Of a stretch of DNA of 13,740 nt, positions 1 through 5,157 are shown in pieces. Position 1 is the stretch's first letter; every line of letters begins with the position of its first letter. The notes beneath the pieces are model-generated. The model worked only from the letters and a program-made list of their open reading frames with translations. It ran no database searches and had not been told where the DNA came from. The position numbers were made by a program, and so were the translations under genes. Source of the DNA: CAZNAQ01 sp964585585 (GTDB lineage Bacteria; Patescibacteriota; Patescibacteriia; Patescibacteriales; JAGXOH01); the NCBI GenBank assembly GCA_964585585.1, contig CAZPEL010000026.1, positions 1 through 13,740 of the forward strand, in the 5' to 3' direction.

Positions 1-233
1 TTTTAACCCTAAAAGTTGATCCCGAAGACATGGGCAACATTATTGGCCGAAAAGGCCAAACCGCGCAAGCCATTCGAACATTGTTGAAGATCTTGGGCGC
101 CAAAAACAATGCCAGAGTTAACCTGAAGATCCATGACCCGAACCAACAAGGTGAAGGTAGAGAAGGGCAAGGTTCTTCTCAAGGATCCAGCTCTGAGGCC
201 CAAGCCGACGATGTTGATGAATTGAGCATCTAA
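1..233 (+). CDS. khpA: KH-domain RNA-binding protein, KhpA-like (3' part only)
   Basis: The reading frame is open from the first bases of the window (first full codon at base 3), so the gene begins upstream and only its last 76 codons are here. The visible part starts with LTLKVDPEDMGNIIGRKGQ, the second half of a type II KH domain. Its GxxG loop (GRKG, with IIG before it) is the RNA-contacting element, followed by the helix AQAIRTLLKILGA. Known KhpA (YlqC) proteins are about 75-80 residues and bind RNA, often with KhpB/Jag, in control of cell elongation and division. Here a Gln/Ser/Gly-rich acidic tail of about 30 residues follows the KH fold, longer than the short tail usual for KhpA. The ATG at base 30 lies inside the KH domain and is not the true start. 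A strong terminator follows 20 bases after the stop. Confidence 0.85.
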   Translation, partial: LTLKVDPEDMGNIIGRKGQTAQAIRTLLKILGAKNNARVNLKIHDPNQQGEGREGQGSSQGSSSEAQADDVDELSI

Positions 234-252
234 AATCAAAAAACCAACATAC

Positions 253-295
253 AAAAAAACAACAACCGGTTATTGTTCCGGTTGTTGTTTTTTTT
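253..295 (+). terminator. Rho-independent terminator of the KH gene
   Basis: A perfect 17-bp inverted repeat (253-269 with 278-294) encloses the 8-nt loop TTATTGTT. The stem base is A/T rich, so the 3' arm provides the U-tract itself. It follows the KH stop codon closely. The symmetric A and T runs would also let it work on the opposite strand. Confidence 0.9.
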
Positions 296-297
296 AG

Positions 298-328
298 AAA
301 AAAATCCCGGAAAATAATCCGGGATTTT
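298..328 (-). terminator. Terminator of the rubrerythrin-desulfoferrodoxin unit
   Basis: A perfect 10-bp stem AAAATCCCGG/CCGGGATTTT (301-310 with 319-328) has loop AAAATAAT. On the minus strand it lies about 20 bases past the desulfoferrodoxin stop and ends in a U-run. Together with the previous hairpin it separates the convergent KH and desulfoferrodoxin genes. Confidence 0.85.
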
Positions 329-348
329 AGGTTCTTGAAGTTATTGGC

Positions 349-729
349 TCAGGAACTCTGCCAAAGCCCGTGGACATTGCAGTATTCCCTGGCTGATAGC
401 TCCTTGGCTTCCGCATAAGGAAAGACCGCCTCGGGCTTGTCTCCGGGGTTCAAGAATTTCCGACATCTTTTACCATCAGCTATAAGTTCTACCCATTCAA
501 TATAATGCTCTTCCTCCATAGGGTGTTCCACCGAACCGATCTTAACCCGGACAACATCCTCTTCTTTTTCGATCACTGGAACGTGCTTCTCATAGCCCTG
601 ATCCTGAGTACTTGCTTCCAGTAGCTCCATATTCTCTCCGCAGCAAACCAATTGTCCGGCACCGGCGTGCAACACCTCGACGATGTTACCGCAAACATTG
701 CACCTATAAATTTGATTTCTTTTAGTCAT
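349..729 (-). CDS. dfx: Desulfoferrodoxin (2Fe-superoxide reductase)
   Basis: This enzyme reduces superoxide to hydrogen peroxide in the cytoplasm of anaerobes without producing O2 (EC 1.15.1.2). The 126-residue protein has the two-domain layout. An N-terminal desulforedoxin-like domain carries C10, C13, C29 and C30 (CNVC...CC), the FeCys4 centre I. The superoxide reductase domain follows, with the EKHVPVI motif (E47, K48, H49) and the other centre II ligands H69, H75, C117 and H120, the last two in REYCNVHGLW. The length matches the family and every ligand is present, so it should be active. It lies 35 bases downstream of rubrerythrin on the same strand and is probably co-transcribed from the promoter at 1393-1421. 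The peroxide it makes is the natural substrate of the rubrerythrin. There is no ordinary Shine-Dalgarno sequence; a small GC hairpin lies just upstream of the start. Confidence 0.96.
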   Translation of the reverse strand: MTKRNQIYRCNVCGNIVEVLHAGAGQLVCCGENMELLEASTQDQGYEKHVPVIEKEEDVVRVKIGSVEHPMEEEHYIEWVELIADGKRCRKFLNPGDKPEAVFPYAEAKELSAREYCNVHGLWQSS

Positions 730-737
730 AGTTTAGA

Positions 738-756
738 AGGGGGCACTACTCCCCCT
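738..756 (-). other. GC hairpin between rubrerythrin and desulfoferrodoxin
   Basis: On the minus-strand transcript GGGGG and CCCCC, with one flanking A-T pair, enclose a 7-nt loop (plus-strand CACTACT, 744-750). It lies 9 bases before the desulfoferrodoxin ATG. No U-run follows, so it is not a normal terminator. The only G-rich stretch that could act as a ribosome binding site is inside the stem. It could tune translation or mRNA processing; this is inference. Confidence 0.4.
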
Positions 757-764
757 GTTAAGAA

Positions 765-1358
765 TTAATATTCTTCACACTTGATCTGAAAGTAATTATA
801 GGGGTGGCTGCAGGAAGGACATTCCTCCGGCGGTTGTTCGCCTTCGTGGACATAGCCGCATTCCCGACACATCCATTTTTGGGATTCTTGCTTTTTGAAC
901 ATAGTCCCCTCTTGAACCTGCTTTAATAATTTCTGATACCTTTCCTCGTGATGCTCCTCCGCTTTTCCGATGTGCCTTAATCTCTTGGCTATTTCCGGCA
1001 ATCCTTCTTCTTCGGCAGTTTGGGCGAATTCCGGATACATTCGGGTGTTCTCATAATTCTCTCCGTCTATAGCGGCCTGCAGATTTTCCGCAGTGGTTCC
1101 GAAGACCGTGGGGGTGTCCGCCTCCACTTGCAGATCTTTTAACTCTTCTGCTGATTCTTCGCTCTTGCCCTTTAAGTCATTGATCATTCTCATGAGCCAT
1201 TTGGCGTGCTCCTTTTCATTGTCCGCGGTCAAAAGAAATATCTCTTCCAGCTGCGGATAACCTTCCTTTTTAGCGGTTTTGGCATAAAAAGTATACCTAT
1301 TCCTGGCCTGGCTTTCGCCGATAAAGGCCTGAGCTAAATTTTTAATGGTTTTTTGCAT
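765..1358 (-). CDS. rbr: Rubrerythrin (diiron peroxidase)
   Basis: This is a cytoplasmic NAD(P)H-linked peroxidase of anaerobes that reduces hydrogen peroxide at a diiron site, taking electrons through its rubredoxin domain. The 197-residue protein is of classical length. Residues 1-150 form the ferritin-like four-helix bundle, with the expected iron ligands E15 (GESQAR), E48 and H51 (ExxH in NEKEHAKW), E100 and E103 (GENYE), and E134 and H137 (EEHH). The C-terminal rubredoxin domain carries C164, C167, C180 and C183 (CRECGY...CPSC). It is first in a two-gene unit with desulfoferrodoxin. The start follows a weak AAAGAAAC ribosome site, and the promoter lies about 35-63 bases upstream, giving a leader of roughly 30 nt. 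All metal ligands are present. Confidence 0.97.
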   Translation of the reverse strand: MQKTIKNLAQAFIGESQARNRYTFYAKTAKKEGYPQLEEIFLLTADNEKEHAKWLMRMINDLKGKSEESAEELKDLQVEADTPTVFGTTAENLQAAIDGENYENTRMYPEFAQTAEEEGLPEIAKRLRHIGKAEEHHEERYQKLLKQVQEGTMFKKQESQKWMCRECGYVHEGEQPPEECPSCSHPYNYFQIKCEEY

Positions 1359-1392
1359 ATGTTTCTTTTTAATTATAAGTGAATACTATTTT

Positions 1393-1421
1393 ATTGTATA
1401 AGCACCCCTGACTAATGTCAA
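1393..1421 (-). promoter_or_regulatory. Sigma-70 promoter of rubrerythrin-desulfoferrodoxin
   Basis: On the minus strand there is a perfect -35 box TTGACA (1416-1421), a 17-nt spacer and a -10 box TACAAT (1393-1398, five of six consensus). This is the best promoter match in the window and is correctly placed for the rubrerythrin start. It points to high basal expression unless repressed. Confidence 0.85.
1409..1420. promoter_or_regulatory. Candidate operator over the rubrerythrin -35 box
   Basis: TGACTAATGTCA is a palindrome (TGAC-N4-GTCA) overlapping five of the six -35 bases. A wider pair, CACCC (1403-1407) and GGGTG (1426-1430), is centred nearly on the same point. A dimeric repressor bound here would block the promoter. 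No regulator gene is visible nearby, so the protein is unknown. Confidence 0.4.
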
Positions 1422-1431
1422 TCTAGGGTGG

Positions 1432-1460
1432 TTGAAAAAATTAAAAAAATATGTTAATCT
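1432..1460 (+). promoter_or_regulatory. Probable promoter of the 63-residue gene
   Basis: TTGAAA (1432-1437), a 17-nt AT-rich spacer and TAATCT (1455-1460) lie about 60 bases before the start. The -10 box is only a fair match. It is divergent from the rubrerythrin promoter, with the two -35 boxes 10 bases apart, so both could share one regulator. Confidence 0.4.
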
Positions 1461-1519
1461 GAATTTTATATTAAATTGGTCTTTTTTGGCTCTTTTTAAT
1501 TCAAAAAAGGAGGGAGAAA

Positions 1520-1711
1520 ATGGAGGTTATCATCGAGGCAGCCGAAGCGGCAAACAAGTTGGGGATCCAAACAGAGGAAGAGGAAGTAAAACTGGATTTT
1601 ATGGGTAGACAAATTATGAGCGGAGTTGTTTTTGCTTTATTCAAAGAAAGGATCATAGAGATCCCCCCGGGCACAAAATTTACACTGAACAGGGCAGAGG
1701 CGACAAGCTAA
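1520..1711 (+). CDS. Small protein of unknown function (63 residues)
   Basis: I do not recognise this protein. It begins MEVIIEAAEAANKLGI and has an acidic stretch EEEE near residue 20. A short hydrophobic segment (MSGVVFALF, about residues 33-41) is too short and too flanked by charge to be a clear membrane span. A C-terminal IPPGTKFTLNRAE could be a beta strand. There are no cysteines and no known motif. The gene is supported by a near-perfect Shine-Dalgarno sequence AAGGAGGGA five bases before the ATG, a plausible promoter and a strong terminator behind it. It stands alone between divergent rubrerythrin and convergent galU. Its leader is identical over 21 nt, including the start codon, to that of the unrelated 149-residue gene at 7764-8213. 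Confidence 0.75.
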   Translation: MEVIIEAAEAANKLGIQTEEEEVKLDFMGRQIMSGVVFALFKERIIEIPPGTKFTLNRAEATS

Positions 1712-1735
1712 ACCAAGGCTTGCTTTTTTAAACTT

Positions 1736-1771
1736 AAAAAGCGGTTTCTCGGAGAAACCGCTTTTTCTTTT
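1736..1771. terminator. Bidirectional terminator between the 63-residue gene and galU
   Basis: Stem GCGGTTTCT/AGAAACCGC (1741-1749 with 1753-1761) has loop CGG and is flanked by AAAAA and TTTTT. It has a U-run on both strands, so it can end the plus-strand small gene and the minus-strand galU unit. Confidence 0.88.
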
Positions 1772-1790
1772 TATTTATTACCACACCGAT

Positions 1791-2651
1791 CTAACAATTC
1801 ATTATCTTTTTAATATAAGAATCCAGGTTCTGTTTTAGGTCCTCTCTTTCCAGGGCGTAGGCCAAAATGGTCTTTAAATAATTCAAGGGGTCGCCGGTGG
1901 TCATCCATTCACCGCCCTCAACTTTTTTGGCCATGAATCTACCCCCGTCCTGAACATAAGTTCTTATGGCGTCCACTATCCATAATTCATTGTCCTTACC
2001 CAAAGCGGTATTTTGAAGCACCTTAACTATATCTTGGTTCAAGATCATCCGACCGAAATCGGCCAGATTGGTCGGGGCTTCTTCCACCGCCGGCTTTTCC
2101 ACTATATCCTCGATCTCCATGGAGTCCGACTTGGTCTTAACTATACCATAACGGTTGACCGTATCTTCCGGAACCTCTTGCACCCCGATCATGGGCAAAC
2201 CGCTCTTGTTATATTCATCCACCATCTGTTTGGTAAAAGAAATTTTGGATTTAACAATATCATCACCCCAAACAAAAACAAAGGGTTCGTCTTTAACCAA
2301 GCTGGCCGCGGACAAGACCGGAGTACCATTACCGTAAGGGCCCTTTTGCCGAACATAAATAAAATTGGCCATATCCGAGATCTTCTTGATCCTTTCCAAA
2401 AGTTCGTTTTTGCCTCCTTTTTTCAATTCCTCCTCCAAGGCCCAGCTTTGGTCAAAATGGTCTTCCAAGGGTTTTTTGTCCCACTTGGTAACCAAGATTA
2501 TATCCTCGATTCCGGCCTCTACCAACTCTTCCACCACCAATTGGATTATGGGCTTATCCACTATGGGAAGCATTTCTTTAGGCATGGATTTAGTAGCCGG
2601 CAACAGTCTGGTTCCGGAACCGGCCACGGCCACAACTGCTTTTTTGATCAT
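1791..2651 (-). CDS. galU: UTP-glucose-1-phosphate uridylyltransferase
   Basis: It makes UDP-glucose from UTP and glucose-1-phosphate (EC 2.7.7.9) for glycan and surface polymer synthesis in the cytoplasm. The 286-residue protein starts with the nucleotidyltransferase signature GSGTRLLPATKSMPKEMLP (residues 11-29; R15 and K25 in the usual catalytic positions). WGDD (128-131) holds the metal-binding aspartate, and VEKP is at 184-187. The length is normal for GalU. The region usually reading GLGHA is replaced by KGPYGNGTP (103-111), so the sugar-nucleotide pocket may differ slightly; another hexose-1-phosphate nucleotidyltransferase is the alternative. Its ATG overlaps the TGA of the upstream membrane protein in an ATGA junction and has no Shine-Dalgarno sequence, which indicates translational coupling. 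The partner for its product may be the O-antigen-ligase-like gene further upstream. Confidence 0.93.
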   Translation of the reverse strand: MIKKAVVAVAGSGTRLLPATKSMPKEMLPIVDKPIIQLVVEELVEAGIEDIILVTKWDKKPLEDHFDQSWALEEELKKGGKNELLERIKKISDMANFIYVRQKGPYGNGTPVLSAASLVKDEPFVFVWGDDIVKSKISFTKQMVDEYNKSGLPMIGVQEVPEDTVNRYGIVKTKSDSMEIEDIVEKPAVEEAPTNLADFGRMILNQDIVKVLQNTALGKDNELWIVDAIRTYVQDGGRFMAKKVEGGEWMTTGDPLNYLKTILAYALEREDLKQNLDSYIKKIMNC

Positions 2652-3106
2652 AAACTAACAAAATTAATTATTAAATAATAAACTCCGCTCAATATAGCTA
2701 AAAAAATAACCTCGGCAAAGGAAGCATAAATAATAGGTCCGTGCAGATTCAATCCCTTAAAGGGATAAAAAGGATAAAAACTGGAAGTATCCAAGGCGTC
2801 CAGGATCAAGTGGAGAAAATAGGCCGAAGCCACTGTAACTCCCAAAGGAAAGTTTATCAACATAAAAACTACTGAAACCAAAACCCAAGTAAAAATACTG
2901 TGAAAAACACCTCTTTCTCCTTTTAAATAAACCTTTGCTCGCAAGGCCTTTCTTAACACCTTAAAAGGGCGGAACAAGAGATCCGGGGTATAATAAAAAA
3001 ACAAATGGTCCAGATCAAAAACAATAGAGGTAATAATGGCCGCCGGATAATTGCCGGTCATCTTGCCTACTATCAGCCCGGCCATTAAATGAGTGGGTAA
3101 AGTCAT
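2648..3106 (-). CDS. Membrane-bound metal-dependent hydrolase-like protein (DUF457/YdjM family)
   Basis: This is a 152-residue inner membrane protein with about four hydrophobic segments. It carries the conserved family residues PTHLMAG (H6), FDLDH (D31, D33, H34), RGVFHS (H69, S70) and HLILDALD (H99, D103, D106). Proteins of this family are annotated as membrane-bound metal-dependent hydrolases from their His/Asp pattern; their substrate is not established. I chose the ATG at 3106 because family members begin close to this point (MxLPTHL). A TTG four codons upstream (3118) is possible but has no better ribosome site. It ends in a 4-bp overlap with galU. The gene lies directly downstream of the tandem repeat and tRNA, with no clear promoter of its own. 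Confidence 0.82.
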   Translation of the reverse strand: MTLPTHLMAGLIVGKMTGNYPAAIITSIVFDLDHLFFYYTPDLLFRPFKVLRKALRAKVYLKGERGVFHSIFTWVLVSVVFMLINFPLGVTVASAYFLHLILDALDTSSFYPFYPFKGLNLHGPIIYASFAEVIFLAILSGVYYLIINFVSL

Positions 3107-3138
3107 AAAATGAATCAAAATTTATAAAAACAGGCCAT

Positions 3139-3381
3139 AAATCTTAAACCTTAAAATCCTCAAATGAGAATGCGGAGAGGGATGTCTCATTTATGATTTT
3201 AGGATTTAGGATTTTGGGATTTGAATATCGCCAAATCATAAATCTTAAATCCTCAATCCTCAAATGAGAATGCGGAGAGGGATGTCTCATTTATGATTTT
3301 AGGATTTGTGATTTTGGGATTTGAATAATTTTAAATCATAAATCATAAATCATAAATCCCTAAATGAGAACGCGGAGAGGG
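3139..3381. repeat. Tandem 100-bp palindromic repeat with a tRNA acceptor-end core
   Basis: Two copies (3155-3228 and 3255-3328) differ by two bases over 74 bases, at exactly 100-bp offset. A third partial copy (3355-3381), again at +100, merges into the tRNA-Ser 3' end. Each full copy has the arms AAATGAGA and TCTCATTT around a core containing GCGGAGAGGG, the complement of the tRNA acceptor 3' end. The arms continue as 7-nt repeats: AAATCAT, AAATCTT and AAATCCT on the left, ATGATTT, TAGGATT and TTGGGAT on the right. Before the third copy there are three exact AAATCAT units (3333-3353). Each copy can fold as a long imperfect hairpin. Confidence 0.9.
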
Positions 3382-3461
3382 TGGGATTCGAACCCACGGT
3401 CCACTGTGGAGTGGACACCGCATTTCGAGTGCGGCGCATTCGACCACTCTGCCACCTCTCC
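3373..3461 (-). tRNA. tRNA-Ser (anticodon CGA)
   Basis: On the minus strand an 89-nt cloverleaf has a GGAGAGG/CCTCTCC acceptor and a D-arm starting GCAGAGTGGTCGAAT. The anticodon stem is CCGCA/TGCGG with loop CTCGAAA, giving anticodon CGA (plus-strand 3425-3427), which reads UCG. There is a long class II variable arm and a T-arm GTGGG-TTCGAAT-CCCAC. The long variable arm fits serine. The CCA end is not encoded: the discriminator G is followed by CGT. The 3' acceptor bases are shared with the tandem repeat beside it. Confidence 0.96.
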
Positions 3462-3466
3462 CAAGG

Positions 3467-3501
3467 AAAATTTCGAATTTCGAGTGTCGATTTTCGAATT
3501 A
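3467..3501. repeat. Heptad repeat upstream of the tRNA gene
   Basis: Successive 7-nt units AAAATTT, CGAATTT, CGAGTGT, CGATTTT and CGAATTA fit a 7-nt period. The array lies directly 5' of tRNA-Ser and is related to the ATTCGAA units found inside the pseudouridine synthase gene. Confidence 0.6.
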
Positions 3502-3521
3502 CAATGGAACACTTTTTTAAT

Positions 3522-3551
3522 AATTTAAAAATAAAAGGTTCCTATTTTCAA
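3522..3551 (-). promoter_or_regulatory. Possible tRNA-Ser promoter
   Basis: On the minus strand TTGAAA (3546-3551) is followed at 17 nt by TTAAAT, or at 18 nt by TAAATT (3522-3528). This lies about 60 bases upstream of the tRNA 5' end and after the terminator of the small zinc-ribbon genes, so an independent promoter is expected here. Both boxes are moderate matches in AT-rich sequence. Confidence 0.35.
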
Positions 3552-3593
3552 CTTACCACTCTTGTTGAGATAAAACAAGAAATTATTTATTTA

Positions 3594-3618
3594 AAAGCGG
3601 CCTGGTTAAGGCCGCTTT
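3594..3618 (-). terminator. Terminator after the small-protein genes
   Basis: A perfect 9-bp stem AAAGCGGCC/GGCCGCTTT has a 7-nt loop and lies 16 bases past the stop of the 74-residue gene. On the minus strand the stem ends in TTT followed by an AT-rich, imperfect U-tract. It would close the O-antigen ligase to small-protein transcript before tRNA-Ser. Confidence 0.75.
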
Positions 3619-3634
3619 CTGTGGGGTTGTGTTT

Positions 3635-3859
3635 CTACTCCTTGTTTTTTTGTTCCGTTAAAAAACGAATTTTCTTTTTGATCTTGAATATTTCCTTTTC
3701 TATTCTGGCCAGTCTTTCCTCCGGACTGTATTTTTGCAACTCCTTCAAGGCCTTGTCCCGACCTTGTTCCCGGCAAGTTCGACAAACTACAGAACTTATA
3801 TCCTGCTCTTCCTGCTGGCCCTCTTTATTGTTAAACTTACTTTCTTTTAACAACTTCAT
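3635..3859 (-). CDS. Small coiled-coil protein with one CxxC (74 residues)
   Basis: This is a hypothetical protein. It has a polar N-terminus, one CRTC pair (C26, C29), then a long charged helix (EERLARIEKEIFKIKKKIRF) likely to form a coiled coil. The C-terminal helix resembles that of its upstream neighbour (ERLEILERKILRLEKKLADL). The two are probably a paralogous pair in which this copy lost or never had the second CxxC; with one pair it could bind zinc only as a dimer. The start is decided by a strong GGGAGGT site three bases before the ATG. It is last in its transcript and followed by a terminator. A role in nucleic-acid or ribosome binding is only a guess from the zinc-ribbon plus basic-helix layout. 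Confidence 0.7.
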   Translation of the reverse strand: MKLLKESKFNNKEGQQEEQDISSVVCRTCREQGRDKALKELQKYSPEERLARIEKEIFKIKKKIRFLTEQKNKE

Positions 3860-3918
3860 TTTACCTCCCGGCCTTAAACTAAAATTTGTTTCCGATCAAA
3901 AAACCAAAAAAGGATCTT

Positions 3919-4176
3919 TTAGAAAGTGGTATTCCGTGTATTCAAATAAGACAAATCGGCCAATTTTTTTTCTAACCTAAGGATCTTTCTTTCCAAAATT
4001 TCCAATCTTTCCGCTTCGGTTTTTTCTTTTAATTTTTTTAAGTGCTCGTCCTCCTGTCTGAGCATGATCTTGGTTTGACAATCGGCGCAGATACGGGGGC
4101 AGGGCTCCCCGGCAGGAACATGAACAAGTCTTTCCCTTTTGCATTCAGCGCAAATTATGGTCTGTAAGCTCGCCAT
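3919..4176 (-). CDS. CxxC-x17-CxxC zinc-ribbon protein with coiled-coil tail (85 residues)
   Basis: Four cysteines (C9, C12, C30, C33) have exactly CxxC-x17-CxxC spacing, as in the small zinc-ribbon family annotated by that motif name. The middle contains HVPAGEPCPRICADC, typical of a treble-clef or ribbon turn. Residues 42-78 form a charged amphipathic helix or coiled coil. The molecular role is not known; structural zinc and binding to RNA, DNA or another protein are the obvious options. Its start overlaps the end of the pseudouridine synthase by 32 bp, and its strong Shine-Dalgarno AAGGAGGG, five bases upstream of the ATG, lies inside that gene. It can therefore be translated strongly and independently from the shared mRNA. 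Confidence 0.8.
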   Translation of the reverse strand: MASLQTIICAECKRERLVHVPAGEPCPRICADCQTKIMLRQEDEHLKKLKEKTEAERLEILERKILRLEKKLADLSYLNTRNTTF

Positions 4177-4873
4177 TTTTACCCTCCTTGTTTTTTAAAG
4201 GTTCCCAATTTCCTTCTTTTAGACTTCCTAAGTTTATATCATCTATTTTTACTCTTTTCAAGTCCTGAACCTCTACCCCTAAGGCCTGAAACATCCGCCT
4301 GATCTGGCGCTTTTTACCCTGATCCAGCACTACCTTGAATTTATTCTCATTCAATTGCGCCACCTTTTTGGCTTTTACCACACCATCACCATCTCCGATA
4401 TCAACTCCGGTCAATAACCTTTTTTTTATTTCATATTCAAAATTCAAAATTCGAAATTCGAAACTTACTTCGTATTCCTTCTCACAACCGAAAGAAGGAT
4501 GGCTTAGCTGATTAGCCCAATCACCGTCATTGGTCAAAAGAACCAAGCCCCGGCTATCCTTGTCCAACCGACCGACTACAAACAATTTTTCTTTGCTTGG
4601 CACCAGATCGAAAACATTCTTTTCCCCCGAAAATTTTCTATTGGTGCAAGTATATCCGGCCGGTTTATTGAGTTTGATATAGATCTTTTCTTTCGGCCCG
4701 ACAAGCACCTCCTCGTCTACCCGAACATCGTCTCCCTCGCTCACTCTTTGGCCCGGTTCCGCAGTTTCTCCATTGACCTGAACCCGGCCCCGTTTGATCA
4801 ACTCCTCGGCTTGGCGTCGGGAACAATGACCGGTCTCGGCCAAAAATTTTTGTAAAACTTTGTTCTTGGTCAT
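4145..4873 (-). CDS. rRNA pseudouridine synthase, RsuA/RluB/RluE/RluF family
   Basis: It isomerises a specific uridine in rRNA to pseudouridine. The N-terminal S4 RNA-binding domain (about residues 3-60) includes GHCSRRQAEELIKRGRVQVNG. The catalytic domain carries KLNKPAG (67-73), the catalytic aspartate D104 in GRLDKDSRGLVLLTNDG, KEYEV (132-136) and KKRQIRRMF near residue 200. The 242-residue length is normal. I cannot tell which rRNA position it modifies. Residues 137-148 (SFEFRILNFEYE) are encoded by an array of 7-nt repeats identical in type to intergenic ones, yet the frame stays open. The stretch from KEYEV to the next conserved glycine is about three residues longer than I expect for the family. 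The ATG overlaps the stop of the upstream 95-residue gene (ATGA). The 3' end overlaps the zinc-ribbon gene. Confidence 0.93.
   Translation of the reverse strand: MTKNKVLQKFLAETGHCSRRQAEELIKRGRVQVNGETAEPGQRVSEGDDVRVDEEVLVGPKEKIYIKLNKPAGYTCTNRKFSGEKNVFDLVPSKEKLFVVGRLDKDSRGLVLLTNDGDWANQLSHPSFGCEKEYEVSFEFRILNFEYEIKKRLLTGVDIGDGDGVVKAKKVAQLNENKFKVVLDQGKKRQIRRMFQALGVEVQDLKRVKIDDINLGSLKEGNWEPLKNKEGKNGELTDHNLR
4435..4462. repeat. Heptad repeat inside the pseudouridine synthase gene
   Basis: Four consecutive 7-nt units, ATTCAAA twice then ATTCGAA twice, lie within the coding region for residues 138-148. The same units occur in the intergenic array at 9577-9611. Frame is kept despite the 28-nt array length, so the insertion must have replaced some original bases. 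Confidence 0.85.
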
Positions 4874-5157
4874 CTTTTCTCTATTATTTTAGAAACCAAA
4901 TAAGCATCCAAAAAAACAAAACCAATGATCACGGCCACCAACAAAGGGGAGTCCTGTAAATTCAAAAAATCCTCCGGCTTTAAACCATAAACCCCTAAAT
5001 CCTTGAAAACTTGAAAATCCTTTGTTCCGCCCAGGCCGCCAAAAAAATGAAAAAACTCCTTGTTTCGGAAAAAAAACAACCACTCGGCGACCAGCAAAAG
5101 TAATAGAGTGGCGATCTGAATAGCCCTTTCCGGCCTTCGTCCATAATTACTGATCAT
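4870..5157 (-). CDS. Small membrane protein of unknown function (95 residues)
   Basis: I do not recognise a family. Two hydrophobic segments (about residues 14-30 and 71-88) flank a central region with FGGLGG and KDFQVFKDLGVYGLKPEDF. The short N-terminus is basic (NYGRRPER). It overlaps the end of the O-antigen-ligase-like gene by 11 bp and the start of the pseudouridine synthase by 4 bp, so it is embedded in one transcript and probably coupled to both. The position suggests a partner of the upstream multi-spanning protein, but nothing in the sequence proves it. There is no clear Shine-Dalgarno sequence. Confidence 0.7.
   Translation of the reverse strand: MISNYGRRPERAIQIATLLLLLVAEWLFFFRNKEFFHFFGGLGGTKDFQVFKDLGVYGLKPEDFLNLQDSPLLVAVIIGFVFLDAYLVSKIIEKR

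Noticed and set aside
30..233. KH protein starting at the ATG at base 30
   Set aside because: The frame is open upstream with LTLKVDPED, which belongs to the KH fold, so this ATG is internal and the true start is outside the window.
2013..2678. A 221-codon open frame on the plus strand opposite galU
   Set aside because: It lies wholly antisense to a gene with clear GalU signatures, has low-complexity His/Phe-rich translation and no ribosome site. It is a frame shadow.
3107..3118. TTG start for the DUF457-like gene
   Set aside because: There is no ribosome site, and family members begin near the ATG at 3106.
3155..3381. Regularly spaced repeats as a CRISPR array
   Set aside because: The repeated unit is 74 bases of a 100-base period, is palindromic, has only two and a half copies, and the remaining bases are heptad repeats and not unique spacers. 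No cas genes are present.
3381..3980. A 199-codon plus-strand open frame starting MGFEPTVHCG
   Set aside because: Its start is the complement of the tRNA-Ser T-arm, a well-known false gene product. It then crosses a terminator and an antisense small gene.
4435..4462. Frameshift or pseudogene in the pseudouridine synthase
   Set aside because: The repeat inside the gene raised suspicion, but the frame is continuous and the catalytic and RNA-binding motifs on both sides are intact.
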